DNA from: Moheibacter lacus
Lineage (GTDB): Bacteria; Bacteroidota; Bacteroidia; Flavobacteriales; Weeksellaceae
NCBI RefSeq assembly: GCF_014042165.1
Contig: NZ_JACDZE010000001.1
Coordinates: 186,001-250,000, forward strand
Direction of reading: 5' to 3'
DNA: 64,000 nucleotides
The notes below the pieces were generated by a model that saw only the letters and a list, made by a program, of their open reading frames with translations, searched no databases and had not been told where the DNA came from. Position numbers and translations under genes: made by a program. This document shows positions 18,566 through 27,820 of this stretch, piece after piece. The first letter of the stretch is position 1, and each line of letters starts with the position of its first letter.

Positions 18566-20272
18566 ATGAACAATGCAATGGAAAGAGCCAATCTTTGGCT
18601 CAGCGAACAATATGATGTAGAAACAAGAAAATCCGTTCAAGATTTAATGAATCAAGACCCGGCAGAATTAGAAGATGCTTTTTATAAGGATTTGGAATTT
18701 GGGACCGGTGGAATGCGCGGAATCATGGGTGTAGGAACCAACCGAATCAACAAATATACGCTCGGAGCAGCCACCCAAGGTCTAGCCAATTATCTCAAAC
18801 TAACATTTCCTGAAAAAGAAAAATCAGTTGCCATTGCTTACGACGTTCGAAATAATTCCGAATCATTTGCCCGAATCGTAGCGGATATCCTGACCGGAAA
18901 CGACATTAAAGTTTATTTGTTTGAAGGTTTCAGACCAACTCCTGAATTGTCTTTTGCAGTTCGAAATCTAAATTGCGATGCCGGAATCGTTTTGACAGCT
19001 TCGCATAATCCTCCCGAATACAACGGCTATAAAGTCTATTGGAACGATGGCGGTCAAATCGTCCCTCCACAGGACGAAGCCATCATAAACGAAGTCAACA
19101 ACGTTAAAGCTTCGGAAATTCAATTTCAAGGAAAAGAAGATTTGCTTCAATTTTTAGGCAAAGAAATGGACCAAGCTTTCATTCAAGCTTGTGTCAACCA
19201 AATCGGATTTACACAAAAAGGAAAAGAAGAAATCAAAATCGTTTTTACTTCCATTCACGGAACTTCTATCGCCATCATACCAGACGCTTTAAAAGCAGCC
19301 GGGTTTACAAATGTGCATATCGTAGAGGAACAAGCCATTCCAAATGGCAATTTCCCAACCGTTAAATCTCCCAATCCGGAAGAACCAGCCGCACTGAAAA
19401 TGGCAATGGATTTGGCAGATGAAATCGGGGCGGACATCGTGATCGGGACAGATCCGGACGCAGATCGACTCGGAATTGCCGTAAGAAATTTCGATGGGAA
19501 ATTGGTTTTACTCAATGGAAATCAAACCAATACGGTTTTGGTCGATTATCTTTTACAACAACGACAAAATGACGGAATGGACGGAACAGAATTCATCGGT
19601 TCTACCATCGTTACTTCTGATATTTTCTTTGATTTGGCAGAATATTATAACGTCGAATGTAAAGTTGGACTGACCGGATTCAAATGGATAGCGGACATGA
19701 TCCGAAAAGCAGAAGGAAAACAAACGTTCATAGGCGGAGGAGAAGAAAGTTTCGGATTTATGGTAGGAGATTTCGTTCGGGACAAAGATTCCGTAACCTC
19801 TACCCTTTTGGCGTGTGAAATTGCGGCCAATGCAAAAGCCAATGACAGTAGTTTTTATGAAGAATTGTTACATATTTATTGCAAAACCCAATTCTACAAA
19901 GAAGATTTGATTTCAATTACAAAAAAAGGAAAAGACGGTGCAGCTGAAATCAGTCAAATGATGGCAGAATTCCGCCAAAATCCACCGAAATCTTTTGATG
20001 GTTCGAAAGTCGTCAGACTGGATGATTATCAAATTTCGGTTTCAAAAAATCTATCTTCTGGCGAAGAAAATTCCATTGATATTCCGAAATCCAATGTTTT
20101 GATTTTCTATACGGAAGATGGAAGCAAAATCGCAGCAAGACCTTCCGGAACAGAACCCAAAATCAAATTTTATTTTTCAGTCAAAACCAATTTGGACGAA
20201 ATTTCCGATTTTGAAATAAAAGAAGATGAATTGACTGCAAAGATAGAAAGACTTAAAATCGAATTGAATTAA
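18566..20272 (+). CDS. Phospho-sugar mutase (phosphoglucomutase/phosphomannomutase)
   Basis: A 568-residue alpha-D-phosphohexomutase of the long (PgcA/PGM2-like) type. The phosphoserine loop TASHNPPEYNGYKVYW has Ser146, the Mg loop is DPDADR at 296-301, the sugar loop GGGEESFGF is near residue 392, and the phosphate-binding RPSGTEPKIKFYF is near 528. It interconverts hexose 1- and 6-phosphates, supplying sugar nucleotides. I start at ATG 18566 (MNNAMERANLWL), 7 bp after the DUF2807 stop; a longer frame reaches back into that gene and is rejected. The stop codon TAA is itself one copy of the 3-bp target duplication of the element inserted at 20273. Confidence 0.95.
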   Translation: MNNAMERANLWLSEQYDVETRKSVQDLMNQDPAELEDAFYKDLEFGTGGMRGIMGVGTNRINKYTLGAATQGLANYLKLTFPEKEKSVAIAYDVRNNSESFARIVADILTGNDIKVYLFEGFRPTPELSFAVRNLNCDAGIVLTASHNPPEYNGYKVYWNDGGQIVPPQDEAIINEVNNVKASEIQFQGKEDLLQFLGKEMDQAFIQACVNQIGFTQKGKEEIKIVFTSIHGTSIAIIPDALKAAGFTNVHIVEEQAIPNGNFPTVKSPNPEEPAALKMAMDLADEIGADIVIGTDPDADRLGIAVRNFDGKLVLLNGNQTNTVLVDYLLQQRQNDGMDGTEFIGSTIVTSDIFFDLAEYYNVECKVGLTGFKWIADMIRKAEGKQTFIGGGEESFGFMVGDFVRDKDSVTSTLLACEIAANAKANDSSFYEELLHIYCKTQFYKEDLISITKKGKDGAAEISQMMAEFRQNPPKSFDGSKVVRLDDYQISVSKNLSSGEENSIDIPKSNVLIFYTEDGSKIAARPSGTEPKIKFYFSVKTNLDEISDFEIKEDELTAKIERLKIELN

Positions 20273-20468
20273 GAGCCTGTTTTAAATTTTAACTGAATTA
20301 ATTTCGTATAGTAATATATCTTAACCTTTAAATATCTTTTTATGCTCTTTTTACCGTATTTTATCCTTTTTAATTTTGTTTTAGCCCGCTAAAACTGCAA
20401 TCAAAAAGAAAAAAATCCATCTAAAAACTGCTATAAAAATAATTATTTATAAAATTTTAAACAGGCTC
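20273..20468. mobile_element. MITE-like element with 19-bp terminal inverted repeats and TAA duplication
   Basis: A 196-bp AT-rich non-coding element between the mutase gene and plsC. Its left end begins GAGCCTGTTTTAAATTTTA (20273-20291) and the reverse complement of its right end reads GAGCCTGTTTAAAATTTTA (20450-20468): 18 of 19 bases match. It is bounded by TAA at 20270-20272 and TAA at 20469-20471, a 3-bp target duplication of the TNA type common for IS5-family elements. No transposase fits inside. The insertion fell exactly on the stop codon of the mutase gene and recreated it. It separates what may once have been one operon from the plsC operon. Confidence 0.75.
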
Positions 20469-20521
20469 TAATTGAAATTTAGTTCTTTTAGCCCTATTTT
20501 TTAAAAGAAGGTCTCCAGAAT

Positions 20522-21256
20522 ATGAAAATAATCTCCATTTTTTTATCCGCAATTTATTATGTGTTTTTTGGGCTCACATTGGTCATCATGCATGTAGTTC
20601 AATGGCTTTGCTACAATATAGGCGGCTATTACCCACATCATAAATCAGTTCAGGCGATGAACTGGATATTGGTTGGTTGTACCAAAATCCTCGGTACTTC
20701 GCATCGATTTTCAGGAAAAGAAAAACTGAAAGAAGGCGTTCCTTATATCTTTGTGAGCAACCATCAAAGTATGCTGGATATTTCGCCAATCGAATGGTAT
20801 TTGGCCGATTTTCATCCGAAATTTATCAGTAAAATCGAATTGGGAAAAGGAATCCCGAGCGTTTCCTATAATTTACAAAAAGGTGGTTCAGTTTTGATCG
20901 ATAGAAAAGACCCAAGACAAGCGCTTCCGGAAATCAAAAAATTGTCCCAATACATCGAAAAACACAAACGTTCTGCAGTCATCTTTCCTGAAGGAACCAG
21001 AAGTCGTGATGGGAAATTAAAACCTTTTCGGGACAATGGTTTGAAGATGTTGGTCAAATATGCTCCTTCGGCATTAATCGTTCCGATTACTATAAATAAT
21101 TCGTGGAAAATCGTAAAAAACGGTTCTTTTCCACTAACTTTGGGAACAAGATTTTCCATTCAGGTTCATGATCCGATTTCACCTAAATCGTTTGAAACAG
21201 AAGAATTAATAGTGAAAATCAGAGAAAGTATAGAATCAACATTAGAATCCAAATAA
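20522..21256 (+). CDS. plsC: 1-acyl-sn-glycerol-3-phosphate acyltransferase
   Basis: A 244-residue PlsC-type acyltransferase that makes phosphatidic acid from lysophosphatidic acid at the inner membrane. An N-terminal membrane segment (residues 4-33) is followed by the catalytic HX4D motif NHQSMLD (His81, Asp86), the substrate-binding segment around KIELGKGIP, and block III FPEGTRS at 155-161. Its stop TAA shares its last base with the ATG of the desaturase gene, so the two are coupled: acyl transfer and acyl desaturation in one unit. Confidence 0.95.
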   Translation: MKIISIFLSAIYYVFFGLTLVIMHVVQWLCYNIGGYYPHHKSVQAMNWILVGCTKILGTSHRFSGKEKLKEGVPYIFVSNHQSMLDISPIEWYLADFHPKFISKIELGKGIPSVSYNLQKGGSVLIDRKDPRQALPEIKKLSQYIEKHKRSAVIFPEGTRSRDGKLKPFRDNGLKMLVKYAPSALIVPITINNSWKIVKNGSFPLTLGTRFSIQVHDPISPKSFETEELIVKIRESIESTLESK

Positions 21257-22239
21257 TGAATCCAAAAGAAAATGTGCGGCTTGAAGTAATGGAGTTTATC
21301 GACAAAGATGTCAATCAATATTTGGATAAATTCCTGATCAGCCCTGAGAAAATTTGGCAACCAACAGACTTCCTTCCTGATTCACAGTCAGATACATTCC
21401 TTGATGACATCAAAGAATTACAGGAATTGTCAAAAGATTTGCCTTATGATTTTTGGGTCACTTTAATTGGTGATACGATTACAGAAGAGGCTTTGCCTAC
21501 TTACGAATCTTGGGTAATGGAAATCGAAGGCGTGGACAATGAAGGTCGAAATGGTTGGTCCAAATGGTTCAGAGCTTGGACTGCGGAAGAAAATCGCCAT
21601 GGAGATGTTTTGAATAAATTCATGTATCTGTCCGGAAGGATCAATATGCGGGAAGTGGAAATTTCGACACAATATTTGATTTCAGACGGATTTGACATCG
21701 GAACGAGTCGTGATCCATATAAAAATTTCGTTTATACCAGTTTTCAAGAATTGGCAACTTATATTTCGCATAATCGGGTTTCAGAAATCGCGAAAAAGAA
21801 TGGTGTTTTCAGATTGGCAAAAATGTGTAAAATCATTGCAGGAGATGAAATGCGTCATCATTTGGCTTATGTAGAATTCGTGAAACGCATATTTGAAGTT
21901 GATCCAAACGAAATGATGTTGGCATTCCAACATATGTTGAAATTAAAAATCGTGATGCCTGCTCATTTTTTACGCGAATCAAATGAACCAATTGGAAGAG
22001 CATTTGAAATTTTTTCAGATTCAGCGCAACGAATTGGTGTTTATACTTCCTCAGATTATGTAGACATCATTCGAAAACTAATTAAACTTTGGGGAGTGGA
22101 AACCATGTCCAATTTAAATGAAGAAGGAGAAAAAGCACGTGATTTCATCGTGAATTTACCGGATCGATTGGACAGGATTGCACAAAGAATTGTCATCCCA
22201 AAAGAATCTCCAAAACTGAAATGGATTAACTCAATTTAA
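21256..22239 (+). CDS. Soluble acyl-ACP desaturase
   Basis: A 327-residue ferritin-like di-iron desaturase of the stearoyl-ACP desaturase family, which introduces a cis double bond into acyl-ACP using O2 and ferredoxin. The two iron-binding ExxH motifs are EENRHG (111-116, Glu112/His115) and DEMRHH (197-202, Glu198/His201); additional Glu ligands are likely in TITEEALPT (about 77) and SFQELAT (Glu165). It overlaps plsC by one base. In this setting it would adjust membrane fluidity by feeding unsaturated acyl chains to phospholipid synthesis. Confidence 0.93.
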   Translation: MNPKENVRLEVMEFIDKDVNQYLDKFLISPEKIWQPTDFLPDSQSDTFLDDIKELQELSKDLPYDFWVTLIGDTITEEALPTYESWVMEIEGVDNEGRNGWSKWFRAWTAEENRHGDVLNKFMYLSGRINMREVEISTQYLISDGFDIGTSRDPYKNFVYTSFQELATYISHNRVSEIAKKNGVFRLAKMCKIIAGDEMRHHLAYVEFVKRIFEVDPNEMMLAFQHMLKLKIVMPAHFLRESNEPIGRAFEIFSDSAQRIGVYTSSDYVDIIRKLIKLWGVETMSNLNEEGEKARDFIVNLPDRLDRIAQRIVIPKESPKLKWINSI

Positions 22240-22246
22240 ACGACTT

Positions 22247-22828
22247 ATGGATTTATCGACTTATTTAGAAAAGGGATTTTCTTATGCTGATTATATTAAA
22301 AAAATTGAAGATCAATTATTTGACTTAAATGAAATAGGAGATCCAAATGGTTTCTCTAAATATTATGCGATGAACTTGAAACGCATCGAAAGATTGGACA
22401 AAACATTTGAATTGTCAGCAACCCAAAAATCAAAACTTCAATCTATCCCATCCAATTTTTCCTTATTGGTCATCAGCGAAGGCTGGTGTGGCGATGCTGC
22501 TCAGAGCATGCCTGTGGTCAATGTGATCATGGAAGAATTGGGCGTTGAGCAAAAAATTGTATTTCGGGATGAAAATCCGGAATTGATGAATGCCTATTTA
22601 ACGGATGGAGCCAAATCTATTCCTATGTTTATAGGAGTGGATGAACAAGGAAAAGAGTTGTTTCACTTCGGACCTCGACCGGCTGGCGGCATGGATTTAT
22701 TGGCCAAACACAAAGAAAATCCGGAAGTTTATACAGCGGATGAATTCCATAAAGATTTACAAGTTTGGTACAATCAAGATAAGGGAGAGAGCATTTTCAA
22801 TGAATTAATTGCTGAAATTCCCAACTAA
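22247..22828 (+). CDS. Thioredoxin-fold protein with a single active-site cysteine
   Basis: A 193-residue cytoplasmic protein of the thioredoxin-like family with WCGDAAQ at the active-site position (Trp80, Cys81). The second cysteine of a CxxC motif is replaced by Ala, so it cannot act as a normal dithiol reductase; the WCGDA variant is a known subgroup of the family with unknown role. No signal peptide. It sits 7 bp after the desaturase and 9 bp before the TlpA-like gene, thus within the lipid operon. Confidence 0.85.
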   Translation: MDLSTYLEKGFSYADYIKKIEDQLFDLNEIGDPNGFSKYYAMNLKRIERLDKTFELSATQKSKLQSIPSNFSLLVISEGWCGDAAQSMPVVNVIMEELGVEQKIVFRDENPELMNAYLTDGAKSIPMFIGVDEQGKELFHFGPRPAGGMDLLAKHKENPEVYTADEFHKDLQVWYNQDKGESIFNELIAEIPN

Positions 22829-22837
22829 TTTTTTAAC

Positions 22838-23413
22838 ATGAAATTGGACAAAAGAATTTTATTTGGTGGAATCGGTTTGGTCATATTGGGCTTATTTTTC
22901 TTTACCCCGATTGGAGATTGGGCAACCGATATGTTGAATAAAAAGACCCTTTCCGGTCAAAGTGTTGAGAAAATCGACCGAAATTTCAATCTAAATGACG
23001 AAGCATTGGCCATTTCATTAAAAGGATACAATGGAACTGCTGATACAAATTTAGCTGAGCTCAGAGGAAAAGTGGTTTTCATCAATTTTTGGGGAAGTTG
23101 GTGCCCGCCTTGTGTAGAAGAAATGCCAAGCATCCAGAAATTGTATGCGTCCAAAGGTGATCAAATCGCAATGGTTTTGATTACGATGAAAGACAGACCG
23201 GAAAAATTCGTTCCTTATTTGCAAGAAAACCAATACACGATGCCGGTTTATGAAGCCAATAGTTTGTTACCTAAATCTATGATTCCAGGCTCTTTCCCGA
23301 CTACTTATATTTTAAATAAAAAAGGAGAAATCGTTTTAAAAGAAATCAAATCCAAAGATTGGAATGCGCCTGAAGTTCATGAATTGATCGAAAAATTGAT
23401 TCAAGAAAACTAA
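22838..23413 (+). CDS. TlpA-family thiol-disulfide oxidoreductase
   Basis: A 191-residue membrane-anchored thioredoxin-fold protein of the TlpA/ResA family. One N-terminal membrane segment (residues 8-26) is followed by a periplasmic domain with the active site WGSWCPPC (Cys89, Cys92) and the cis-Pro segment GSFPTTYIL. Such proteins reduce or exchange disulfides in the envelope, for example during cytochrome c maturation. It is the last gene of the plsC-desaturase-thioredoxin unit; the physiological link to lipid synthesis is not clear. Confidence 0.9.
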   Translation: MKLDKRILFGGIGLVILGLFFFTPIGDWATDMLNKKTLSGQSVEKIDRNFNLNDEALAISLKGYNGTADTNLAELRGKVVFINFWGSWCPPCVEEMPSIQKLYASKGDQIAMVLITMKDRPEKFVPYLQENQYTMPVYEANSLLPKSMIPGSFPTTYILNKKGEIVLKEIKSKDWNAPEVHELIEKLIQEN

Positions 23414-23610
23414 ATTCTGTTTCTTTATTTAAAAAATTAATACGCTGATTTGATTATTTTTAACTCAAAATCGCATTCATCTTTTATTTTACTGAAATCT
23501 CTTTTTCATCACCACTGATAAAGTAATTGTACTGATGTGTAGAAAGTTACACCTAGATCATCTTCTATCTTTCTTCCATCTTTCATCTTCCAAATAAAAA
23601 TATCACATAA

Positions 23611-23641
23611 AAAAATGGTCAGGATTTCTCCCGACCATTTA
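23611..23641 (-). terminator. Terminator of the metalloprotease gene
   Basis: AAATGGTC and GACCATTT pair (with a GG/CC extension across one mismatch); on the minus strand the stem is followed by seven Ts. Confidence 0.8.
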
Positions 23642-23662
23642 GTATTTGATTGGATCAAATGA

Positions 23663-25876
23663 TTATTTGATAACCAATTTATGAGTTGATGCACCATTTG
23701 CAGTATCGATCGTTACCATATAAACTCCACTAGGTAGGTTTACTTGGTAAGACTGATCTAGGTTTCCACCGAAATGATTATTGGTTTTGCTGTAAACTAA
23801 TTTTCCAGCAGTGTCAAATATTTTCGTAGTGATATCACCTTTAGCAACGTTGTTTGCTTTCAAATAGAATTGACCATTGTTTGGATTTGGATAAAGACCA
23901 ACCATAGACAAATTCATATCGTTTACGCCCATCGTTCCAACAAGGTTAAATGGTCTAGAAACTGCATAATAGATATTTCCTTCTGCTTCAATCAAGATTC
24001 TGCAATCTTCTCCGGCAACTGTACCGGAAGGAATTGTGATCGTTTCAGAACCATCATTTGGCGTACTTGCAGCAACGACTGTAAAGTTCGCTCCATTATC
24101 AGTAGACAATGAGATTTTCACGTTTTCAGTGTTAATAGGATCAACATTTGTTCCAGCTACATCCCAAGTAACTTCCATAGTATTGGTACCCAAATCTACA
24201 TTCAAGTCTTCAGTTGGGCTTGTTACAACAAAAGGACCTGCGTCTCTTACAAAAACGCGCATATCGTCTTCTTTGGTTTGACCTCCTTCAGCATTATTGT
24301 CTCTTGCAGTAAAAGTAAAATTAAATACACGTGTTACGGTTGTTATGGATTCCCATTTACTTCTCCAATAACCTAAAGTTTCATTTACCGGAGTTTCCAA
24401 TACATATTCAAATTTAGGCATGTACCTTACTGGAACAGTTTCATGTGGGTTGGAACGGAAGTTTGGCCCAATTGTTTTGGTAAAGGAAACTCTACTGTTA
24501 GCACCTGTAGTTGAACTATTTCCCGTGTCATTTTGCTCCCAATTATAAACCAAAGGATCTCCATCTGGGTCACTACCTGTACCTGTTAAAACAAATGCTG
24601 TACCGGTAGGGATGTTATAATCCTCTCCTGCACTTACTTCTGGAGCTAAGTTTGCTAAATCGGTGTTGTTTGCACAAGGCTTGTTTTGTAAATTGTTTTG
24701 TACTTGCTGGATACTTCTATACGTAAAATAATCATCAGAATGCGCCTGAACATTTTGTGCTGTAATTCCAGCATACCCCATGATGGTTGATCCACTTCCA
24801 GGTTCTACATTTACACCTGTTCCTTCTACAGCATGTGAAAAAGTATGGTTGGCTCCTAATTGATGCCCAAATTCATGCGCTACATAGTCAATATCAAACC
24901 AATCCCCTTCAGGCCCTCCACTTCCTGGTGAAGTATAACCTCTTCCTTTAGTTCCATTGACACAAATACAACCGATACAACCAGCACTTCCTCCTCCTCC
25001 AGAACGGTGAAAGATATGACCAATATCATAATTGGCAGCACCAATTACAGCATCAAGATTACTTTGCAATTGACTCTGTGTTGTCCCAATACTTCCAGGG
25101 TTAGTGTATGGATCTGTTGCAGCATTTAAATAAACTATTTCGTCGTTGTTATCTATCAAAATGAGTTGAAGTGCAAAATCTTTTTCATAAACACCATTTA
25201 CTCGAGTCATGGTTGCATTAATTCCTCCCATCGCACCAACTAAAGTACCTCCAAAATACTGAGAATACTCACCTGTTACAGACTGCGCCAAACGGAAAGT
25301 TTTAAATACACCAGCATCAGATTTGTTAGCATTTACAATTTCATCAGAATCTCCCATCAAAGCTGCAGTTTCTTCAGTTGAACACTCAAAAGGAATGTCT
25401 CCTTGATTTCTATGGGTCTTTGAATCAAAAACAACATATTTATTACCATCCTCACTATATTGCTCTATAAATTCAGATTTCCCTGCTCTTAAAGTCATGG
25501 ATTGAAAACCTGCAGGAGAAGTACTGAAACGCAAATAAGCATTTGGATCGTCGATTCCTATTCCGACATAAGCCCTGATTTCAGGAAATTTTGCTTGCAA
25601 GGCAGGTGTAAAATTGGATGCTTCCCAAACTTCATATTTCTCCAATTCTCCATTAGCATTTGGGATAGAAATAATAGTTCCCGCAGAGTTTGTAAAACGT
25701 GAGTTTACATTAACCAACTGCTGGTCAAGTGCTTGTCTGTTTAAAGTATAAAGTCCACTTCCCTCTATCCTTTCTTTTCCTTCTTTAACTTTTGCATCAC
25801 CCAGCTTAGTCGCTGACCATTGTGAAAACCCAACAAATGGTGATACAAACGCTAAAGCCAATAAAATTTTTTTCAT
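23663..25876 (-). CDS. Secreted reprolysin-like zinc metalloprotease with T9SS sorting domain
   Basis: A 737-residue exported protease. Signal peptide: residues 1-18 (ALAFVSPFVGFSQ). The metzincin zinc site HEFGHQLGANH is at about residues 331-341, followed by a likely Met-turn in STIMGYAG (about 364). After the catalytic domain come Ig-like/PKD-like regions (DLANLAPEVSAGEDYNIP, GSDPDGDPLVYNWEQND) and the C-terminal type IX secretion signal from about residue 655 (LYPNPNNGQFYLKAN ... GVYMVTIDTANGASTHKLVIK). The protein is thus predicted to cross the outer membrane through the T9SS and be secreted or attached to the surface. Substrates are unknown. Confidence 0.94.
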   Translation of the reverse strand: MKKILLALAFVSPFVGFSQWSATKLGDAKVKEGKERIEGSGLYTLNRQALDQQLVNVNSRFTNSAGTIISIPNANGELEKYEVWEASNFTPALQAKFPEIRAYVGIGIDDPNAYLRFSTSPAGFQSMTLRAGKSEFIEQYSEDGNKYVVFDSKTHRNQGDIPFECSTEETAALMGDSDEIVNANKSDAGVFKTFRLAQSVTGEYSQYFGGTLVGAMGGINATMTRVNGVYEKDFALQLILIDNNDEIVYLNAATDPYTNPGSIGTTQSQLQSNLDAVIGAANYDIGHIFHRSGGGGSAGCIGCICVNGTKGRGYTSPGSGGPEGDWFDIDYVAHEFGHQLGANHTFSHAVEGTGVNVEPGSGSTIMGYAGITAQNVQAHSDDYFTYRSIQQVQNNLQNKPCANNTDLANLAPEVSAGEDYNIPTGTAFVLTGTGSDPDGDPLVYNWEQNDTGNSSTTGANSRVSFTKTIGPNFRSNPHETVPVRYMPKFEYVLETPVNETLGYWRSKWESITTVTRVFNFTFTARDNNAEGGQTKEDDMRVFVRDAGPFVVTSPTEDLNVDLGTNTMEVTWDVAGTNVDPINTENVKISLSTDNGANFTVVAASTPNDGSETITIPSGTVAGEDCRILIEAEGNIYYAVSRPFNLVGTMGVNDMNLSMVGLYPNPNNGQFYLKANNVAKGDITTKIFDTAGKLVYSKTNNHFGGNLDQSYQVNLPSGVYMVTIDTANGASTHKLVIK

Positions 25877-25935
25877 GTGTAAGCGTTTTTTTAATTGAAT
25901 TAATTTATTTTCGTAAATATATTAAATTTTTAAAA

Positions 25936-26406
25936 ATGAGAACACTTCCCATCCGTATTGTTTTTTTTACTTTTATCGTTTTTTTTACGCTGTCTTCTTT
26001 TTCCTGTGAGTCATCAAAATTGACCTCAGAATCGGCAACTACAATTTCGATGAACCAAATTTCCATTTCCTATACCGGAATGAGTGGATTTGAACAACAT
26101 CAAATCAACCAAAACGAAGTGATTACCTCTACAAAAGGAAGAGGTGAAACAACAGCTGACGCTAAAAAAGAAATTTCCAATAAAAATTGGAAACAATTAA
26201 ATCAATTGGTTTCTCAATTGGATCTTACAAAATTTGAGACTTGGGAAAGCCCAACGCAAGAAAGATTTCATGACGGTGCACGTGCCACTATTATAACCAT
26301 TGATGCTAATGGCCAAACTTATACATCCCAAGCCTTTGATGAAGGAAATCCACCTGCAGCGTTAAATGATATTTATAAGTATCTAGAATCTATAACCAAG
26401 TCATAA
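25936..26406 (+). CDS. Hypothetical lipoprotein
   Basis: A 156-residue lipoprotein: signal with hydrophobic residues 6-21 and lipobox SSFSC (Cys24?), then SSKLTSESATT. The mature domain reads as a small alpha/beta fold (ISYTGMSGFEQHQINQNE, NWKQLNQLVSQLDLTKFETW, ARATIITIDANGQTYTSQAFDEG). I do not recognise a named family with certainty. I start at ATG 25936; earlier in-frame starts run through the promoter region and into the divergent protease gene. The YkvA-like gene follows after 82 bp on the same strand. Confidence 0.7.
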   Translation: MRTLPIRIVFFTFIVFFTLSSFSCESSKLTSESATTISMNQISISYTGMSGFEQHQINQNEVITSTKGRGETTADAKKEISNKNWKQLNQLVSQLDLTKFETWESPTQERFHDGARATIITIDANGQTYTSQAFDEGNPPAALNDIYKYLESITKS

Positions 26407-26488
26407 CAAGAGAATAGATTTCTTTTTGTTCAAATTATTGGAATGCTTTTTGATTTTTATCGTTTGTTGTATACTTAAACTCTAGACA

Positions 26489-26833
26489 ATGAACAAATTA
26501 AAATTATTCAAACTCGCAGGAATCATAGGCCTTCAAGCCAAAACTTCCGAAATGTCTGCTACAGAAAGTGCCAAAGCTTTTGCCCGCATGATGATCGATA
26601 CCGTTTCCGGAAAATACAAACCAAAAAAACGAAACCTACTGATTGGAACTGCAGTAATCGCTTATGTCCTTTCTCCGATAGACATCATCCCCGGTTTTAT
26701 CCTCGATGATGCCGCCATCGTACTTTTTGCTTTAAAATATTTCGGGAGAGAAATCAACAATTATCTCGAATGGGAAAAAACACAAAAATTCAAAACCATC
26801 GTTACCGACGCAGAAATTCTGAATGAACCCTAA
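26489..26833 (+). CDS. YkvA family (DUF1232) membrane protein
   Basis: A 114-residue protein of the YkvA/DUF1232 family, recognised by the core NLLIGTAVIAYVLSPIDIIPGFILDDAAIVLFALKYF split over residues 50-86, with the conserved SPIDIIP...DD pattern. One or two membrane segments are predicted in that region. The function of the family is unknown. Its last 11 bp overlap the start of miaA, so it is translated from the same message; in flavobacteria such overlap with miaA may be incidental. Confidence 0.85.
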   Translation: MNKLKLFKLAGIIGLQAKTSEMSATESAKAFARMMIDTVSGKYKPKKRNLLIGTAVIAYVLSPIDIIPGFILDDAAIVLFALKYFGREINNYLEWEKTQKFKTIVTDAEILNEP

Positions 26834-27734
26834 AAAAAATACACTTATCGTCATCACAGGCCCCACTGCCATCGGCAAGACGGGGCTTGCTGTTTTTATC
26901 GCCAAACAACTCAAAACCGAAATTATTTCTTTTGATTCCCGTCAATTTTACAAAGAAATGAACATCGGAACTGCCGTTCCAACAAAAGATGAATTGGCAG
27001 AAGTTCCCCATCATTTTATCCATAATTTAAGTATTCACGAGGATTATACCGTTGGAGATTTTGAACAAGATGCATTGAAAAAACTGGAAGAATTGTTTCA
27101 AAAATACGATTCTTTGGTCATGGTAGGGGGTTCGGGAATGTTTGAAAAAGCCGTGACCGAAGGTTTGGATGAATTCCCGAATGTCGATCCCAAAATAAGA
27201 GAAGAATTAAACCAAGAATTTGAAATATTCGGCATCGAGAAATTACAGGAAGAAGTAAAAAATTCTGATCCTGATTATTACCAACAAGTTGATCTGAACA
27301 ACCATCACCGACTCATTCGTGCGCTGGAAATCATTCGCGAAACCGGAAAACCTTTTTCTTCTTTTCGGATAAATAAATCGGCTGAACGGAATTTCAACAT
27401 AATAAAAATTGGTCTGGAATTACCGCGTGAAGAAATTTATGAACGAATCAATCGTAGAGTGGATTTGATGATGGAAAACGGATTGCTCGAAGAAGTCAAA
27501 TCTCTTTACGAATTCAAACATTTAAACAGTTTACAAACCGTTGGTTACAGAGAATTATTTGATTATTTGGATGGGAAAATCGATTTTGATTTTGCGGTTT
27601 CAGAAATCAAAAAAAATTCACGTCGTTATGCCAAACGACAACTCACTTGGTACAGAAAAGATGAAAACATCCATTGGTTTTCGCCTGATAAAAAAGATGA
27701 AATCTTGAATCTAATTTTGAATTTAAAGTCTTAG
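26823..27734 (+). CDS. miaA: tRNA dimethylallyltransferase MiaA
   Basis: A 303-residue MiaA that adds dimethylallyl to A37 of tRNAs reading UNN codons. The P-loop GPTAIGKTGLA is at residues 12-22, the tRNA/substrate motif SFDSRQFYKEM at about 37-47, the VGGSGMF loop near 100, and the typical NNHHRLIRALEI near 160. It ends with the family's KRQLTWYRKDENIHWF. The gene overlaps the YkvA-like gene by 11 bp and is convergent with csaA across palindromic repeat copy A. Confidence 0.95.
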   Translation: MNPKKNTLIVITGPTAIGKTGLAVFIAKQLKTEIISFDSRQFYKEMNIGTAVPTKDELAEVPHHFIHNLSIHEDYTVGDFEQDALKKLEELFQKYDSLVMVGGSGMFEKAVTEGLDEFPNVDPKIREELNQEFEIFGIEKLQEEVKNSDPDYYQQVDLNNHHRLIRALEIIRETGKPFSSFRINKSAERNFNIIKIGLELPREEIYERINRRVDLMMENGLLEEVKSLYEFKHLNSLQTVGYRELFDYLDGKIDFDFAVSEIKKNSRRYAKRQLTWYRKDENIHWFSPDKKDEILNLILNLKS

Positions 27735-27737
27735 CGA

Positions 27738-27812
27738 ACTTTGTGTCTTCTTTGTTAACTTGGTGGTTAATTTTACCACAAAGAACACAATGTCTTTTCA
27801 CAAAGATCACTA
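27738..27812. repeat. Palindromic intergenic repeat, copy A
   Basis: An imperfect inverted repeat built on CTTTGTG/CACAAAG words between the convergent genes miaA and csaA. Its right arm ends CACAAAGATCACTA, shared with copies B and C apart from one base. It can form a long hairpin on either strand. Confidence 0.65.
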
Positions 27813-27820
27813 TTCTACTT

